From Marisa cornuarietis (lineage: Eukaryota > Mollusca > Gastropoda > Architaenioglossa > Ampullariidae), in NCBI GenBank assembly GCA_004794655.1, contig SMMW01000605.1:2233137-2297136 (forward strand): a stretch of 64,000 bases of DNA, given 5' to 3'. Each line of letters starts with the position of its first letter. Positions within the stretch are counted from its first letter, which is position 1. This document shows positions 33,779 through 45,205 of this stretch, piece by piece. The notes under the pieces were generated by a model. That model was not told where the DNA came from, did not search any database, and saw only the letters and a list, made by a program, of their open reading frames with translations. Position numbers and translations under genes: made by a program.

Positions 33779-34664
33779 ACAACTGAAAAGCAAGCAAGAA
33801 ACTTTTGAAAGTCTAATTTACTGATCTGTTACCTTGTATTAGACCCCACAAATATTGATTTCTGTTAGTTATGATATGAAGTGTCTAAGAGCAGACCTGA
33901 TGGGCACAATGTTTATTGAGATAATTCTAGTTGTTTTGTTTCCTCTTTTTTGTTCTTGGACGTTTTCTTCCTTTGAGATTATGAATTTAGCAAAAGATTT
34001 TATCTACAAAAATGTTAGTGCCGCTATTTCTGTCATAAAAAAAACGGTTTTGTTATATCTATAAAAGTTCGGCTCGCTTACTTAGAGTTCAGTCAAGATT
34101 TCACCACATTTCACATACAGGGGTAAAAACACTCGACAGATGGATCCTTTGATAAATTACTGGCTTGTAAAAAAATTTGTTTAGGCTGACCCTGCTTTCT
34201 TAGATGTGAGGTTTATTGAAGATATGTGGGTAGCTGATTTAAAGGGTGAGGTAACCAATCCTCTCTCCTGTTTTTAATCCTAAATCCTAAAGCATCCTGT
34301 GACAACAAGTTGGTAACACCGCGTACCTCTAGTCCCATACAATGCCTCCTACACAGAAAGCCCTTATTAAAATGACAATTCATAAAACAAGAATGCATTA
34401 GACGAGCAAACACTATTCTTGTAAACTGACGAAACTTTTGTACTATGGCTTATTGCAAATAATGTAAAAATACTTTTGTAAAACAAACTGAAACTGTTTT
34501 TAATGAATAAATGCTTAATTGTGGAATTTAGGTCCGGAAAATGAGCGAAGTTCAAAGAAAACGAAAGTGTGGCAAGACTGACAAGAAGAGATGCAAGTGG
34601 GGACATCCAGAAGATGAAAGGAAAATATTACAATTGGAATGAAAATACCATTCAAAATATTTAC
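33344..34664. other. Intron 1 of gene B
   Basis: Homologous to intron 1 of gene A (341-1254), with scattered indels; it contains the CA microsatellite (33747-33781). Includes TTAGGAT x2 near 34280 against one unit in the right arm. Confidence 0.8.
33747..33781. repeat. (CA)n microsatellite, intron 1 of gene B
   Basis: About 17 CA units with one interruption. The right-arm counterpart (58302-58362) is roughly 24 bp longer. Confidence 0.95.
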
Positions 34665-35397
34665 CTGTAGTTGGGGAGGTAAAATTAACCACCAGGTGTG
34701 ACTGGGTAGTTTGTGGAATTGCCATGAAGGTCAGGTAGAGTTCAAAAGCATATTTTTTCGCGTTCATCTCTAGTTTAAAGCTGACAGTGTTAGAGTAGGT
34801 GACGAATTCCTTCGGGAACTTAATAAAATATTCCGTCAACAGGACATTTTTGTCCCCATCAAGGATTTCGAATCGCGTATCAGTATAAGGAATATTTATT
34901 GTCTGCATATGAGCTACCATCCCTGGGGGAACAGTCAGCTCTATGCTGTAAATCACACTATTCAGGCAGGTCTCAAAGTTAACGGTGGGAGTAAAAGAAA
35001 TCCGTATGTGACCTTTGCTCCCTCTGACCTGATAGTCCCGCCATTGATTGACGCAGTCTTCAAGTCTTAAGTCCAAATAAGCAGAACCAAACTCGTTAAC
35101 TTGTTCAAACGGATGAATGGCGAGTGGTACATCGGTAGTGAAGTTGTTGTTCCACAGAAAAGACATCTCTGTTATCCCGTTAAAAGAATGTTGAAGACCA
35201 TTGTTTTCTATAGACGATGAAGTCCCATTATAGGTACCATCAGGACTGACGGGATATTCTGATGAAGAAGGGATGTAATCGTGCGTAACATTTCTTTCCG
35301 TGATAGCTTCTTTCTTCCAATTCTTAACCACATTGGTTGAATTTTGAAAGGTACAGAGAAGTATACTAGTCGTCGCAAGGATAATTTTTGTCATCAT
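34665..35397 (-). CDS. GRL101-like receptor gene B, first coding exon (signal peptide + CUB-like domain)
   Basis: It starts at ATG 35397-35395, two bases after a strong TTTTCTTTTCTGCAG acceptor, so at least one 5' UTR exon lies upstream. Residues 1-17 (M-M-T-K-I-I-L-A-T-T-S-I-L-L-C-T-F) form a signal peptide. An Asn/Ser/Thr-rich linker with several N-x-S/T sites follows, then a CUB-like domain (about 85-244; LEDCVNQWRDYQVRG, FEILDGDKN, HLVVNFTSPTT). The donor CTACAG|GTAAAT leaves phase 1. Exons 1-5 join without stops into about 1,383 residues, so gene B appears complete. It is roughly 90% similar to gene A in this exon by eye. Confidence 0.85.
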
Positions 35398-35399
35398 GC

Positions 35400-37904
35400 C
35401 TGCAGAAAAGAAAACGAAGACGGAGTAAGTTAACGATCAATAAAGAGCAAGATGCCTGGAAAACAGCAGGTGAAATGTGTCCATTTGTCTTAGAACACGT
35501 AAAATATAAAAAATACGCGTTTACCTTTTTATTCTGTTACATTTTAAGCAAATCCGAAATACATTGTGAGACCTCTTTAATCACACGGACTAATTATAAT
35601 CTTTCACATCTGTGAACACACGGGGTCAGCCAATAGTATTTTGTCCGATTACATAATACACTGGAACTCCAAGCAATAATAATAATGTCTAAGATCTCTG
35701 TAAATACTCAGACCTAACACAATAGCAGTACTTCCTCATATCTCTGACTAAACTAACTTTGCTAGCAGCAAACGGAGAATAAATGTCGGTACATGGAACC
35801 CTGTGCCAACCCTCCGACTTGTAGATAAACTTTTGTTCTGAGCTGTTTTATAGCTTTAATGGATCAATGGGTGTCACCTACATTAAAGTATCCTGGTGAG
35901 TTTCTATTCTTCACAATCTGAAGATCACAGGGAGTGACGGCTAAGCGAGCAACATCAAAGACAGTTACAAACAGCAGGTAAGGGAATCGTCTTTTCCTGC
36001 TTTCCTCCTCTCCAATCGATCAGCGCACTGAAACATTTTTCTCATGTAAGTACACACAAAAGTCGACTTTGAGATCACAATATATATTTTAAAAATATCT
36101 GTAAATCATTTTGATCACCTGGACTTTTATTAATAGTAATTTCTCAGACTGCTTTGATGTCTCCGAAGAACAGTTTTTCAGAAAATGTCTTTTAACACTG
36201 AATCAGTGAAAAATAATAACAGAATGATATTGTTAACAGAATTAAAGACGGGTTGTCACCGTCAGCCCAAAGAACAGCCTTTAACATCATCTAGTCTCGT
36301 CATGATGTTACTTGTTGCTACTGTTCGGCATTTACCTAATAATATAATTTTCTCACACCCCTGTTTGATCTTATGGGTTTCACTAAATGTGATTCAGAAA
36401 TCATTTCAACAATCGGACTTTTACTAATAGCAAGTTTTCAGATCGCTTTGACTTTGCCAAAGAACAGTTAGTCACAAGCTATCTGTGAAAACACCTGACA
36501 AGACACACGGAGCTACTGGCAATAGTCAGGACAAAGCACCACAATGACGAAAGTCAGACTTTATAAACCTTTTGTATGAAAGAGTCTTTTGCTCTTTTAT
36601 TGTCTTGATGGAGCAGTGGGTGGCACGGGATGGCAGACCACTGTGGTGACAATCGAAGTAAAACTCATTCCTGTATTTCGTGAACAAAAAGATTCTCCAG
36701 AGAAATTTCTATTTCTCAGGTAAATGATTTTTGTATCTTATAAAATGTTTTTACGTTACGATAGCGAGTTACGATCCAAGAAAATTCGTTCCGAAAAGTA
36801 AATGTTTTTTTCTTTTTCTTTTCTGTTTTGTTCTACATTAGAGGCATCTATTTTGAGTATTTTGCCCGGAAAAGAAAAATATTTTTATGTTACAAGTCAA
36901 ACAAGAGATTTTTAACGAGAATTTAAAGGTAAAAAGAACTATCGTGGAACTCATAAAACTTTTCCTTTTCGTTGTGTTTCAATTGTTTTGTCCCAGTCTT
37001 AAGGCTTTAAAGCAGCCTTTGAAGCAAAAATGTTTAAAATATTTCCAAATAGGTTTTACAGAAGCTAAATGTCTTTTGATGCTCAGAATTTGTTGTGAGT
37101 TAAATGATTATTTTTATCTACCACGTGTAAAGAAAGAAGTTATTTCTGTTAGATGTTTGCAGGTCTGGTCGTATGGAAGGTAAGTGACTATGTGTCAGTC
37201 TACCATGTACTACACCCCGTCATGAAACACACAGAGGTTTGAGATCCACCAGACGAGAAAAATCTGACATCTCCATACTAGGCAACATGACCAGATGTAC
37301 TGTGTAACGAAACAACTAGAATCAAGACTAATACCGACTTCAATAATAGTGTAGGGTAGACTAGTCGGTCGACATCGGTAATCCAGCAATATTATTGTCG
37401 CTAGGTAATAGGAATAGCAACTAGTCCAGTAAGCAGTCTGATTGGGAAGGGTTAGCTTAGGGCAGGTGAGTAATGGGTTGTCAAGGAAACATCAGCATTC
37501 AAAGGGGCGTCACCGAACTTCCTAGCAGCGAGGAACGGGGAGAGATAACCATGCGCCATTAACCTATTCACTTGCCAGAATGAAGGAGCAGGGCAGTGAC
37601 CGATTCGGACGGGCCTAGCTGGGAACTTGAGCACCAGTAGAGGTAAAGAACAGCTCTGGCAAAGAGAGAAACTATATATTTTAACCTGAAGTTCCTTGTA
37701 TTTAGGGTTAGGGTTACATTTCTAAGACGTTATGCCAAACAGCTCACGTGTGTTTTCTGTATGAACCATTCGCCAGTAAATTGTATCAGTGGCGTGGACA
37801 GGTAAATGAAAATTATTCTGCCAGAAATCTGTAGAATGATGACCTTCCTCTATAGAGGTTTGGGAAAGGTATAGCTACAATAGGGAGATAAGCACCACCC
37901 TCAC
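35400..37904. other. Upstream region of gene B (left arm)
   Basis: 35400-37477 is homologous to 2002-4387 upstream of gene A, and the whole is mirrored at 54186-56690. Frames such as 36887-37183 lack any family motif and are not conserved in gene A, so they are not called. A promoter and non-coding first exon for gene B are expected here but not located. From 37478 to 37904 nothing is recognised, except two TTAGGG units (37703-37715). Confidence 0.6.
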
Positions 37905-38091
37905 TGTATCGTGCTGCGTGCTATCAGCCGACCAACACAAGACACTGTGGATTTTGATGAATACTGTATTTAGTTGTAACAAAAGCAATAAGCTAACTCG
38001 TCATCTTGGACATCACTCAAATGTACATTAAGCCCCGGATGTCCCTACCGGGATAACCCTTATTACTACCGGGATAACTCTTATCATTACA
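37905..38091 (-). repeat. Putative 3' LTR (187 bp) of the gypsy element, left arm
   Basis: On the minus strand it begins TGTAATGATAAG directly after the purine tract AAGGGAGGGGAGA and ends CACGATACA. It carries two GTTATCCCGGTAG repeats near its start. Confidence 0.65.
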
Positions 38092-38164
38092 TCTCCCCTC
38101 CCTTGAGATTCTTCAACTGATGGGGAGAATGTTTATTCTCTAGTCAATGTTCAAAACATAATGA

Positions 38165-39022
38165 TCAGTCTTTGTAACGCGCAGGCCGTGTGATTATTCT
38201 GCCGCTTCGAGTCATTCTAGGTGCAGAGCTGCTACTGGGATGGGAATCTCCTGGATCTGGAGTAGCACCATGTCTGGCTTCTGTAGCAGGACCACCTTTA
38301 CTAGATGTCGATTCTGGACCTTGACTAGGATCACTAACATCAAGCGCTGTCTCTGGTTCACCTGTCACTGGGACTTGGGAAGAATACAGGGAAAAGTCAT
38401 TTTGGACAGGACTGGGTTTGGAATTGGACTGCTCCGGCTCGAAGTTTCTTGACCTTCTGAGATGACGTCTGTTGCGTCGAAAACTGCCTCTTGGAGTTTG
38501 TACAATATATGACCTCGGAGCACACTGCTGCAGAATGACTGCTAGACTTCCCCAGTGCTTCTGACCATCTGACTTCTGCAATACAGTGTCGCCTGGACGA
38601 AGTTGGTCAAGCGCTCGCACTCCATGACGCTTGTCAAAACAGTTCTTGTAGGACTGCTTCGCTTTTGCATCGCTCGCTGTTACAGCTGCTTTATCAAATG
38701 TTCTTGACTCAAGGTTCTCAGGCAATGTAGGTAATGTAGTTCTCAGTTTTCTTCCACATGCTAATTCTGCTGGACTATATCCTGTAGCAGAAATTGTCGT
38801 GTCTCTGTATATCAATAGAGCTAATTCCGGTTCATCTTGCTGCAGAATCTTTTTGGCAATTTGAACTGCTCTTTCAGTCTCTCCATTAGCTTGTGGAAAG
38901 TGTGGACTCGTTGTCACATGTTGAAATCCCCACTTTACTGCAAATTCCTGGAACTCCCTAGATGTGAATTGCCTTCCATTGTCTGTAACAAGAATCTCTG
39001 GGATTCCTTGGCGTGCAAACAT
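38165..39022 (-). pseudogene. Gypsy integrase core and C-terminus (left arm)
   Basis: 285 codons on the minus strand. It includes ILVTDNGRQFTSREFQEF (second catalytic Asp), FPQANGETERAVQIAKK (catalytic Glu), SPAELACGRKLRTTLP and a C-terminal region with RRNRRHLRRS. Upstream sequence (39060-39240) holds the CRHCQKKKP part of the zinc finger and the VLVD catalytic block, but with two in-frame stops (one where Y-S-R-F-I is expected). Identical in the right arm. Confidence 0.88.
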
Positions 39023-39235
39023 GCTCTTCAGAAGTTTGATAACTTCTGCTGATGTGCTACTCTTGATGTGCGCAAGATCAATAAAACGCGAATACTAATC
39101 TACAAGCACAAGGTATGATTGTCCTTTGAACTCCAGAAAATCTGCTGCACACTTCTGGAATACACGCTGTGGTAATTCTGTTGGTATCAAAGGTTCCTTG
39201 TTCTGTGTAGGTTTCTTCTTCTGGCAATGTCTGCA

Positions 39236-39916
39236 TTATTCGACAATTCTTGTAATCTTGTGATTGATACCTGGCCACCAAACTGCTGCTTTTGCTTTCT
39301 CTCTGCATTTAGTGATTCCTTGATGACCTTCATGTATCCTCTTCAGGATATCATCATGAAGTGGTGCTGGCACCACAATGCGTGTTTCTCTGGTAAGGAG
39401 ACCATGGTGCACACTAAGTTCCATGCGCACTGCATAATAGTCACGAAGATTATCTTCTACATCTGTAATGTATTTTGGCCAGCCTTCATTAGTGTAGAGA
39501 ATTGCTGCTTGAATCAGTCTGTCTTTTCTTGTCTCTTCTGCAATCTCTTTCAGACGTTTATCTGAAGCTGCACATGACCATGAAATGTCTACACTGCTCA
39601 AATATGCCTCAACATCTTCTGAAAGTGCTATAACATCAGATTCAGCAGTGGTTAACTGAGGACTTCGGGATAGAGCATCTGCAATGACAAGCTTCTTCCC
39701 TGGCACATACTCTGCGGTGATGCTGAATCTCATGAGGAGCATCAACATGCGTTGGCATCTGATAGGAGTATCTTGCAAGTCACGATTGTTGATTAGTGGC
39801 ACAATAGGTTTGTGATCAGTCTGTAGTCGAACATTGTCAAGACCAATCAAGTATCTGCTGAACTTTTCACAAGCCCAGACTGCTGCCAGTGTTTCTTTAT
39901 CTGTGCATATCTGCAT
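39236..39916 (-). pseudogene. Gypsy RNase H C-terminus and integrase zinc finger (left arm)
   Basis: The minus strand reads [31 protein letters not shown] and VIADALSRSP (RNase H), then HHGLLTRETRIVVPAPLHDD and IHEGHQGITKCREKAKAA (integrase N-terminal finger histidines). TAA at 39238-39236 precedes the C-x-x-C half. It is out of frame with the RT block because of a small indel near 39905. Confidence 0.85.
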
Positions 39917-39926
39917 TCACTAGCAG

Positions 39927-41348
39927 TCAATGTTCTTGAACAATATGCCACTGCTTTGAGACCTTCAGGGTGCTGCTGTAGCAACACGCCACCAATGCCA
40001 TAACTACTTGCATCTGCGCTGACAATTGTAATCTTTGCCGGATCGTAGAATAGAGCGTTGGTGCTGAATTAAGCAGTTTCTTCACATCAGCCACGGCTTT
40101 GACTTGCATTGAGCCCCAATTCCACTCTCGATCCTTCCCCAGCAGTTGAGTCAGTGGCTGAAGTACTGTAGACAGACTTGGCAAATACCGCCCTAAGAAG
40201 TTGCACATGCCCAGCATCCTCCTCAACTCGGGTACATAAGTTGGAACTGGCATGGCAATTATTGCTTCAACCTTTCCTGAGTCTGGTGAAATTCCATTCT
40301 TGCTGATTCTATGACCCAAAAATTCAATCTCATGCTTCCTGAGCTCACATTTCTCATAGGTGAGTTTCAGGTTAGCACTGGCAAGTGTTTTCATGACCCT
40401 CTCAAGATGTTTCTCGTGAGCTTGTTCATTCTCACTATAAACAAGGATATCATCAAAATAGCAGATTATATTGGGTACATCCTTTAGGATAGTCTCCATG
40501 GTTCTCTGAAATATCTCTGGAGCTGATGAAATGCCAAATTGTAATCTCTTGAAGACATATCTCCCACATGGAGTGATGAATGGGGTAAGTTTTGCAGAAT
40601 CTGGATCAAGGGGAATCTGATAGAAACCTGATGTTGCATCCAGCTTGCTGTAAACTGCTGATCCAGAGAGCTTATGTAAGATATCTTCCACTGTTGGCAA
40701 GGTGTACCGCTCTCGCCTCACTGCGGTATTGAGTTTCTTGTAGTCAACGCAAATACGTATGCTACCTGATTTCTTCATTACTGGCACAAAGGGAGAGCAC
40801 CAATCTGTTGGCTCTGTTACTTCCTCTATAATCCCTGTTTCCTGCATCCCTTGTTCGTATTGGCGGGCATGCAGGATGGCGTCTTGCAGTGTTAAATCTG
40901 CCTTTAATTGTAATCTTTCGGACAAGTCTCTGTCGAGGATCCCTAGCACGAGGCGATCTCTGATGGCTTCATCTTCGTCTCTTACTTCTGCCTTTGCAGC
41001 GAGCTCGTACAAATCTCTAATGTATTCTTCGATACTTTCGTCTGCTTTCTGATTTCTGGCGTAAAATCGTGCACGCTCATGGATGATATTGCGTTTTGGA
41101 ACGAAGTACTCATCGAATTTTTCCAGAACAGCGTCGTAATCTTGCTGCTGTCGAGCATCGAGACCAAAAGAGATGAAAATGCGTTCTGCGTCGTTGCCCA
41201 TAGTGTAGATCAAGGCACTGACCTGAACTGCTTCCTCGTCTTTGTCTAGTTTTGATGCACATCTGAAACGCTGAAATCGTTGCTTCAAATCAGGCCAAGA
41301 GGTTGGCTGGGAAAAATTAAATTGTTCTGGCGCTCTAAACGGAGCCAT
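39927..41348 (-). pseudogene. Gypsy Gag fused in frame to reverse transcriptase (left arm)
   Basis: The natural start is MAPFRAPEQFNFSQPTSW at 41348. Gag capsid-like sequence runs to ILHARQYEQ (RFRCASKLDKDEEAVQVSAL; ADESIEEYIRDLYELA) and passes straight into RT at GMQETGIIEEVTEPTDW. RT blocks: RICVDYKKLNTAV, SKLDATSGFYQIPLD, FGISSAPEIFQR and ICYFDDILVYS (YFDD). The zinc knuckle, protease and extreme RT N-terminus are absent, consistent with a clean in-frame deletion. RNase H sequence follows but is frameshifted after PTLYS near 40055. Identical in both arms. Confidence 0.88.
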
Positions 41349-41409
41349 TAAGCAGCTTGTGATATTCTTTGTGATATATATATATATATAACTATCCCAC
41401 TTCTGCCAA

Positions 41410-41839
41410 GATGTATCGTGACACCACTCACCAAACGATGGCCACCAACAAAGTACTGTCTGTAACAACTCACTTCACAAACAATCTGACAAAGGTTAGA
41501 GGAAACATTTACTTACAAGCTGTGTGTTATAAAGGTCATTTCAGAGGAAGCTTTACATTTAGACATTACAGGTATATTCTAAGACAACCATCAAGAAAGG
41601 AAGTTGTGACTCCTAATCAAATACAGAGGGCAACTATTTTGGATAGCTGCCAGGAAACACGTTACTTTTTGTAGAGGTTGTTGTTGACTTTGAAAGGGAA
41701 AGTGCTTCCACCTCTCGGTGATTTCGCACTGTGAAAGGATGGGATCTTTGGGGAATGTTGGTGTTGGGGAGGTGGGTGTGGGTATGGGGGAATGGGGAGG
41801 TGTTGGAGAAAAGTTGCTCTATTTGTGGTGCCAGATGTG
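41410..41839. other. Junction between gypsy element and LINE (left arm)
   Basis: Contains no supported gene. It may hold a degenerate 5' LTR of the gypsy element and the 3' UTR of the neighbouring LINE. Confidence 0.4.
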
Positions 41840-44800
41840 TCATTTCCTTTTTCGAATATGCCTTCTATTGTTTGTTGGTGTTTAGGTTTTCCAAGTCTGC
41901 ATGGGTGGTGTACTGTCTTTGTGCCCTCTATCCGTCGTTGATCTGCCAAGTTTGCATGGGTGGTTACAGTGCTGCTGCCCTCTTTTCCTGCTGCTGCTGC
42001 CGCTTGTTACCAGTGTTTAGGGGTCCTGCCCCGTCTACCGTGGTAGTGTATTGTGTTGGTTTATTGGATTCCATCTGTTGCTCTACTTTATTTTTTGTAA
42101 GCTTTTGTTTTTTTTATCCATGTAGGTGGCTGTGTTATCCTGTTTATCGTTATTCCTATGTTATATTAGACTAGAGTTTGGGTGGCTTGTTACCATCGCT
42201 ACTACTAGTGACAGTATACTATAGTTCTTTAGGTGGGTTGAGGCAGTTTCTGAGATTTAGCCCCAGTCTATATTTATATAGGAAATGTTTTAGTTCTTCT
42301 CAATCTGGGTTATTTTCGTTGCATTCCAACAGTACATGCGGGTTGCTAAGTCTGTCCTCACAGGCACATTAGGGGCTCTTTGTATCTTTATAGGTATTCT
42401 CCGTTAAGCCTCATTCTGGCTATTTTAGTTTGGTCCGACCTGATTGACTTCAGGTACATCAAAGTGTGACTAGGCTAGTCATCTATCAGTCTCCTAGTAC
42501 CTTTACCTTCATTTTTGTATTTTTCTTGCCACTTATTTTTATTGCTGGTTTTATAGCTTTTTTTTTCTCTGATGGTGAAATAGAGATGTTTAGGGTGGAG
42601 ACTTTAGGGTTTGCTTCTTGATTTATTGCGAGTTTACCTAGTTCATTTGCCTCTTCATCTCTTTTGATTCCTATGTGGGAGGGAACCCAAAGGTTAATGT
42701 CTCCATGTTCCTGGTTGATTTTATTTATGATGGACAGTATCTTGTATACTATGTCTATTTTGTTTGAGGATTTGTTTTTTAAATCCTGAAGTGCTGATAG
42801 CGAATCTGAAATTACTAGATATTGTTGTTACGTTGTGTCCTTCATTCTGAGATTGAGTGTTTGAAGAGCTGTCAATATGGCAGTCAGCTCAGGTGTAAAA
42901 ATTGATGTGTGCTTTGGGAGTCTGTTGGAGATGATGATGTTACCGGGTTGATTTACTCCTAATCCGGCTGTGTCTGACTCTTTGTCATGGGATCAGTCAG
43001 TATAAATCTGCACGTGGTCTTTGTATGTGGTGCTTAGCTTGAGCTTTGTTTCTGCAGTGATTTGAACTTGGTGTTGTTCTTTGTTGAATTTGGTGAGGAC
43101 AAGGTCTATCTGTGGGTGTGGAAGTGTCCAGGGTGGTGTTTGCATGCTGTTCGGTGGGTAAGGAGCTGTTATGTTGATTTCTGCTCCTTTTGTGTTTTAT
43201 AACTGTTGGATGTGTTGTTGTAGTGTGGTTTGTGGGATGGGGTGGCTTGTTCTTTGTCTGTGGGGTTGAACATGAATCTGTCGGACTGGAGGGTAGGTGG
43301 GAGACACTGAATCTTGTAGTGGTAATTAGCTGTCCTTTCTTTGATGAATAATTCTATAGGTTTCTGACCTTTTCCCGCCAGTACTGCTAGGTTTGGCGTG
43401 TACGATGGTACTCCCATAATTAATTTTAGTGCCCTGGCCTATACTGATTGAAGTTTAGCTATTTGGTTTGATCTAAGGTAGACTAGAAGTGGAGCTGCAT
43501 TTAATAGTCTAGACATAATTTGGTCCTGATTGAGGTTAAGAAGAGATTTAGGATATTTTCCCCAGTTGTTTCCACTAACTAATCTCATTAGGTTTATTCA
43601 TTTTTTGGCAGATTCAACTATTTTGTCTTTTTATGGGGTCCAGCTTCTTTTTCCGAGAAGATTACACCTAAAATTGTATCTGTGGACTGTAGTCAAGGGT
43701 TGTTTGGTTTAGTGTTAATTTGGGGTTTTCTGTCTTCTGGTTTGGTTTTTCGAATATTATTGCCTGGGTTTTGGTGGCTGAAAGTTTAAAGCCATTAAAT
43801 TTGAGCCACTTCGCTATTTCATGCAGATACTCCGATATCTTATCTATTCCTATCATTTCAGGCCTGTTGGGGTTATTGGTTGGGCGTATTTCTATTTTTC
43901 CTAGAAGGGATGTGTCGTCCGCAAATTGTTTTGACTTTAACATGTTTTACACTTTTGAGGAGGTCTGCAATCATTATGTTGAGGAGCAAGGGACTGAGGA
44001 CACTTCCCTGCGGGACTCCATTACCTTTGATCCTCGATTCTTTCTGCTATTTTTCTCTCTGATAAAAACAATTTGATTACTTGCACTATTTCAGTTTGAG
44101 TGCCTATGCAGAGGAGTTTCTGGAGCAGGCCCTCATGCCAGAGCATATCGTAAGCTTTTTCTATGTCCAGAAAATTTCCACACAGGTTCACTCTTTTTTC
44201 AGATTATTTCTTGTTGTAATGCTGTTATGTGGTCCATAGTGCTTCGTTTCTTCCTAAAACCACTATGTTCTTGGGGGGAGGATGTTGTTGGCCTCGCAGA
44301 AGTGGTTTAATATATTCTTAATAATTGTTTCAAATGTTTTGCCTAGTTGTGAAGTAAGCGCTATTGGTCTGTAGCGAGATGGGGCTGACTTTGCTTTACA
44401 TGATTTGGGGATAGGGACTACTGTGGCCCTTTTCCAAATGTTAGGTAAACAACATTTCTCAAAAATATAATTGAAGAGCTGAAAGATAAGGTGTTTGGTT
44501 TTATGGTGGCAGGTTTGTAGCATTTGGTAAGTGATAAGATCTGGAACTGGGGCTGACCCTAACTTTTTAGTTGATGGGGCTTCCACAAGGTCTTCCATAG
44601 TTATTCTGTTTGTTAGTTTGAAAGGATCTTCTTGGTTTAGAGGGAGAACGAAGTTACTTTCTGTCTGTTCTCTGTATATCTTGAAGAGTCTGAGCTGACT
44701 TCCTGAAATTGTTCAGCCAATAGTTTTGCTTTTTCTAGGTTTGTCTCATATTTGGTACCTTCCTTTAGTAAGGTGGGCATGGTAGACCTTGGCCCTTGAT

Positions 44801-44854
44801 TTCATCTTTTGATCTTTCTCCAGCTATTGGTTAGGTTAGCATTTAGGTCTAGAG
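41840..44854 (-). pseudogene. RNase H-bearing LINE (I/Nimb-like), truncated at the palindrome breakpoint (left arm)
   Basis: The minus strand repeats the right-arm element. It includes RT blocks PDLITYQMLQTC, RYRPIALTSQLGKTFE, FLDIEKAYD and KQFADDTSLLG, then decayed sequence, an RNase H domain (42595-43010) and a 3' region. The element stops abruptly at 44854, the inner end of the arm; the endonuclease and linker present on the right (46657-47226) are missing here. Many stops are shared with the right copy, so decay predates duplication. Differences include a 10-bp indel near 44030 and a Glu/Asp change near 44595. Confidence 0.85.
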
Positions 44855-45044
44855 TTATTTTGAGAAAAATACATTTTAGTTTTTTTTTAGTTGCATTGAA
44901 AATTTTTTGTTCCTACTTAAAAGCATATTTTTAGTTATTTTATACTTGACTATTCTGTCACAAATGGTTTCTAAAAATCTTTAAAACAATTAACATTACA
45001 AGAGTATACTTTCCACTTTAATATCACATTATGTGGACGCTGAC

Positions 45045-45205
45045 GGGTTGTTTTGTAGCGATAAGACAAATCTTTTCTGAGGCGATTTGTAAATTGTATT
45101 TCTTGTTGACGTGACTAGTAAGTTCAGTGAAGAACCTGCGATGTGTACCGTATATGCCTCATACTTCATATTGTCTCACCTCTCGGTTGACTGGTCCTGT
45201 GTGTA
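45045..45205 (-). repeat. Dispersed repeat, copy 2 (inverted match to 11600-11760)
   Basis: Its reverse complement matches the copy at 11600-11760, including GGTACACATCGCAGGTTC and CAAGAAATACAATTTAC. Class unknown. Confidence 0.75.

Larger units (their letters stand above)
37905..41409 (-). mobile_element. Ty3/gypsy retrotransposon lacking protease (left arm)
   Basis: On the minus strand: PBS-like TTGGCAGAAGTGGGATA (41409-41393), Gag fused to RT, RNase H, integrase, purine tract, 3' LTR. The gene order is canonical Ty3/gypsy (RT before integrase). The nucleocapsid zinc knuckle and protease are missing. A matching 5' LTR was not found; the sequence before the PBS ends TCACGATACA, like the 3' LTR end. 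Frameshifts and two stops make it defective. Confidence 0.85.
28105..44854 (+). repeat. Left arm of giant inverted repeat (>=16.7 kb)
   Basis: It is the reverse complement of 47227-64000. Summed coordinates of matching points stay between 92081 and 92107 throughout. The shifts are explained by a 10-bp and a 1-bp indel near 44030-44200, a 7-bp TTAGGAT unit near 34280, the CA tract at 33747, and single bases further out. The protein-coding frames of the gypsy element are identical in both arms. The inner boundary is GTCTAGAG at 44847-44854. Confidence 0.95.

Noticed and set aside
36887..37183. 98-codon frame upstream of gene B (mirrored at 54907-55203)
   Set aside because: The paralogous region of gene A does not keep the frame, and no family motif is visible.
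37702..37715. TTAGGGTTAGGG, possible interstitial telomere repeat
   Set aside because: Only two full units; too short to be more than chance.
42178..44076. Plus-strand frames in the left arm such as 43720-44076 and 41731-42174
   Set aside because: They are antisense to the RNase H-bearing LINE, whose RT and RNase H motifs lie on the minus strand.
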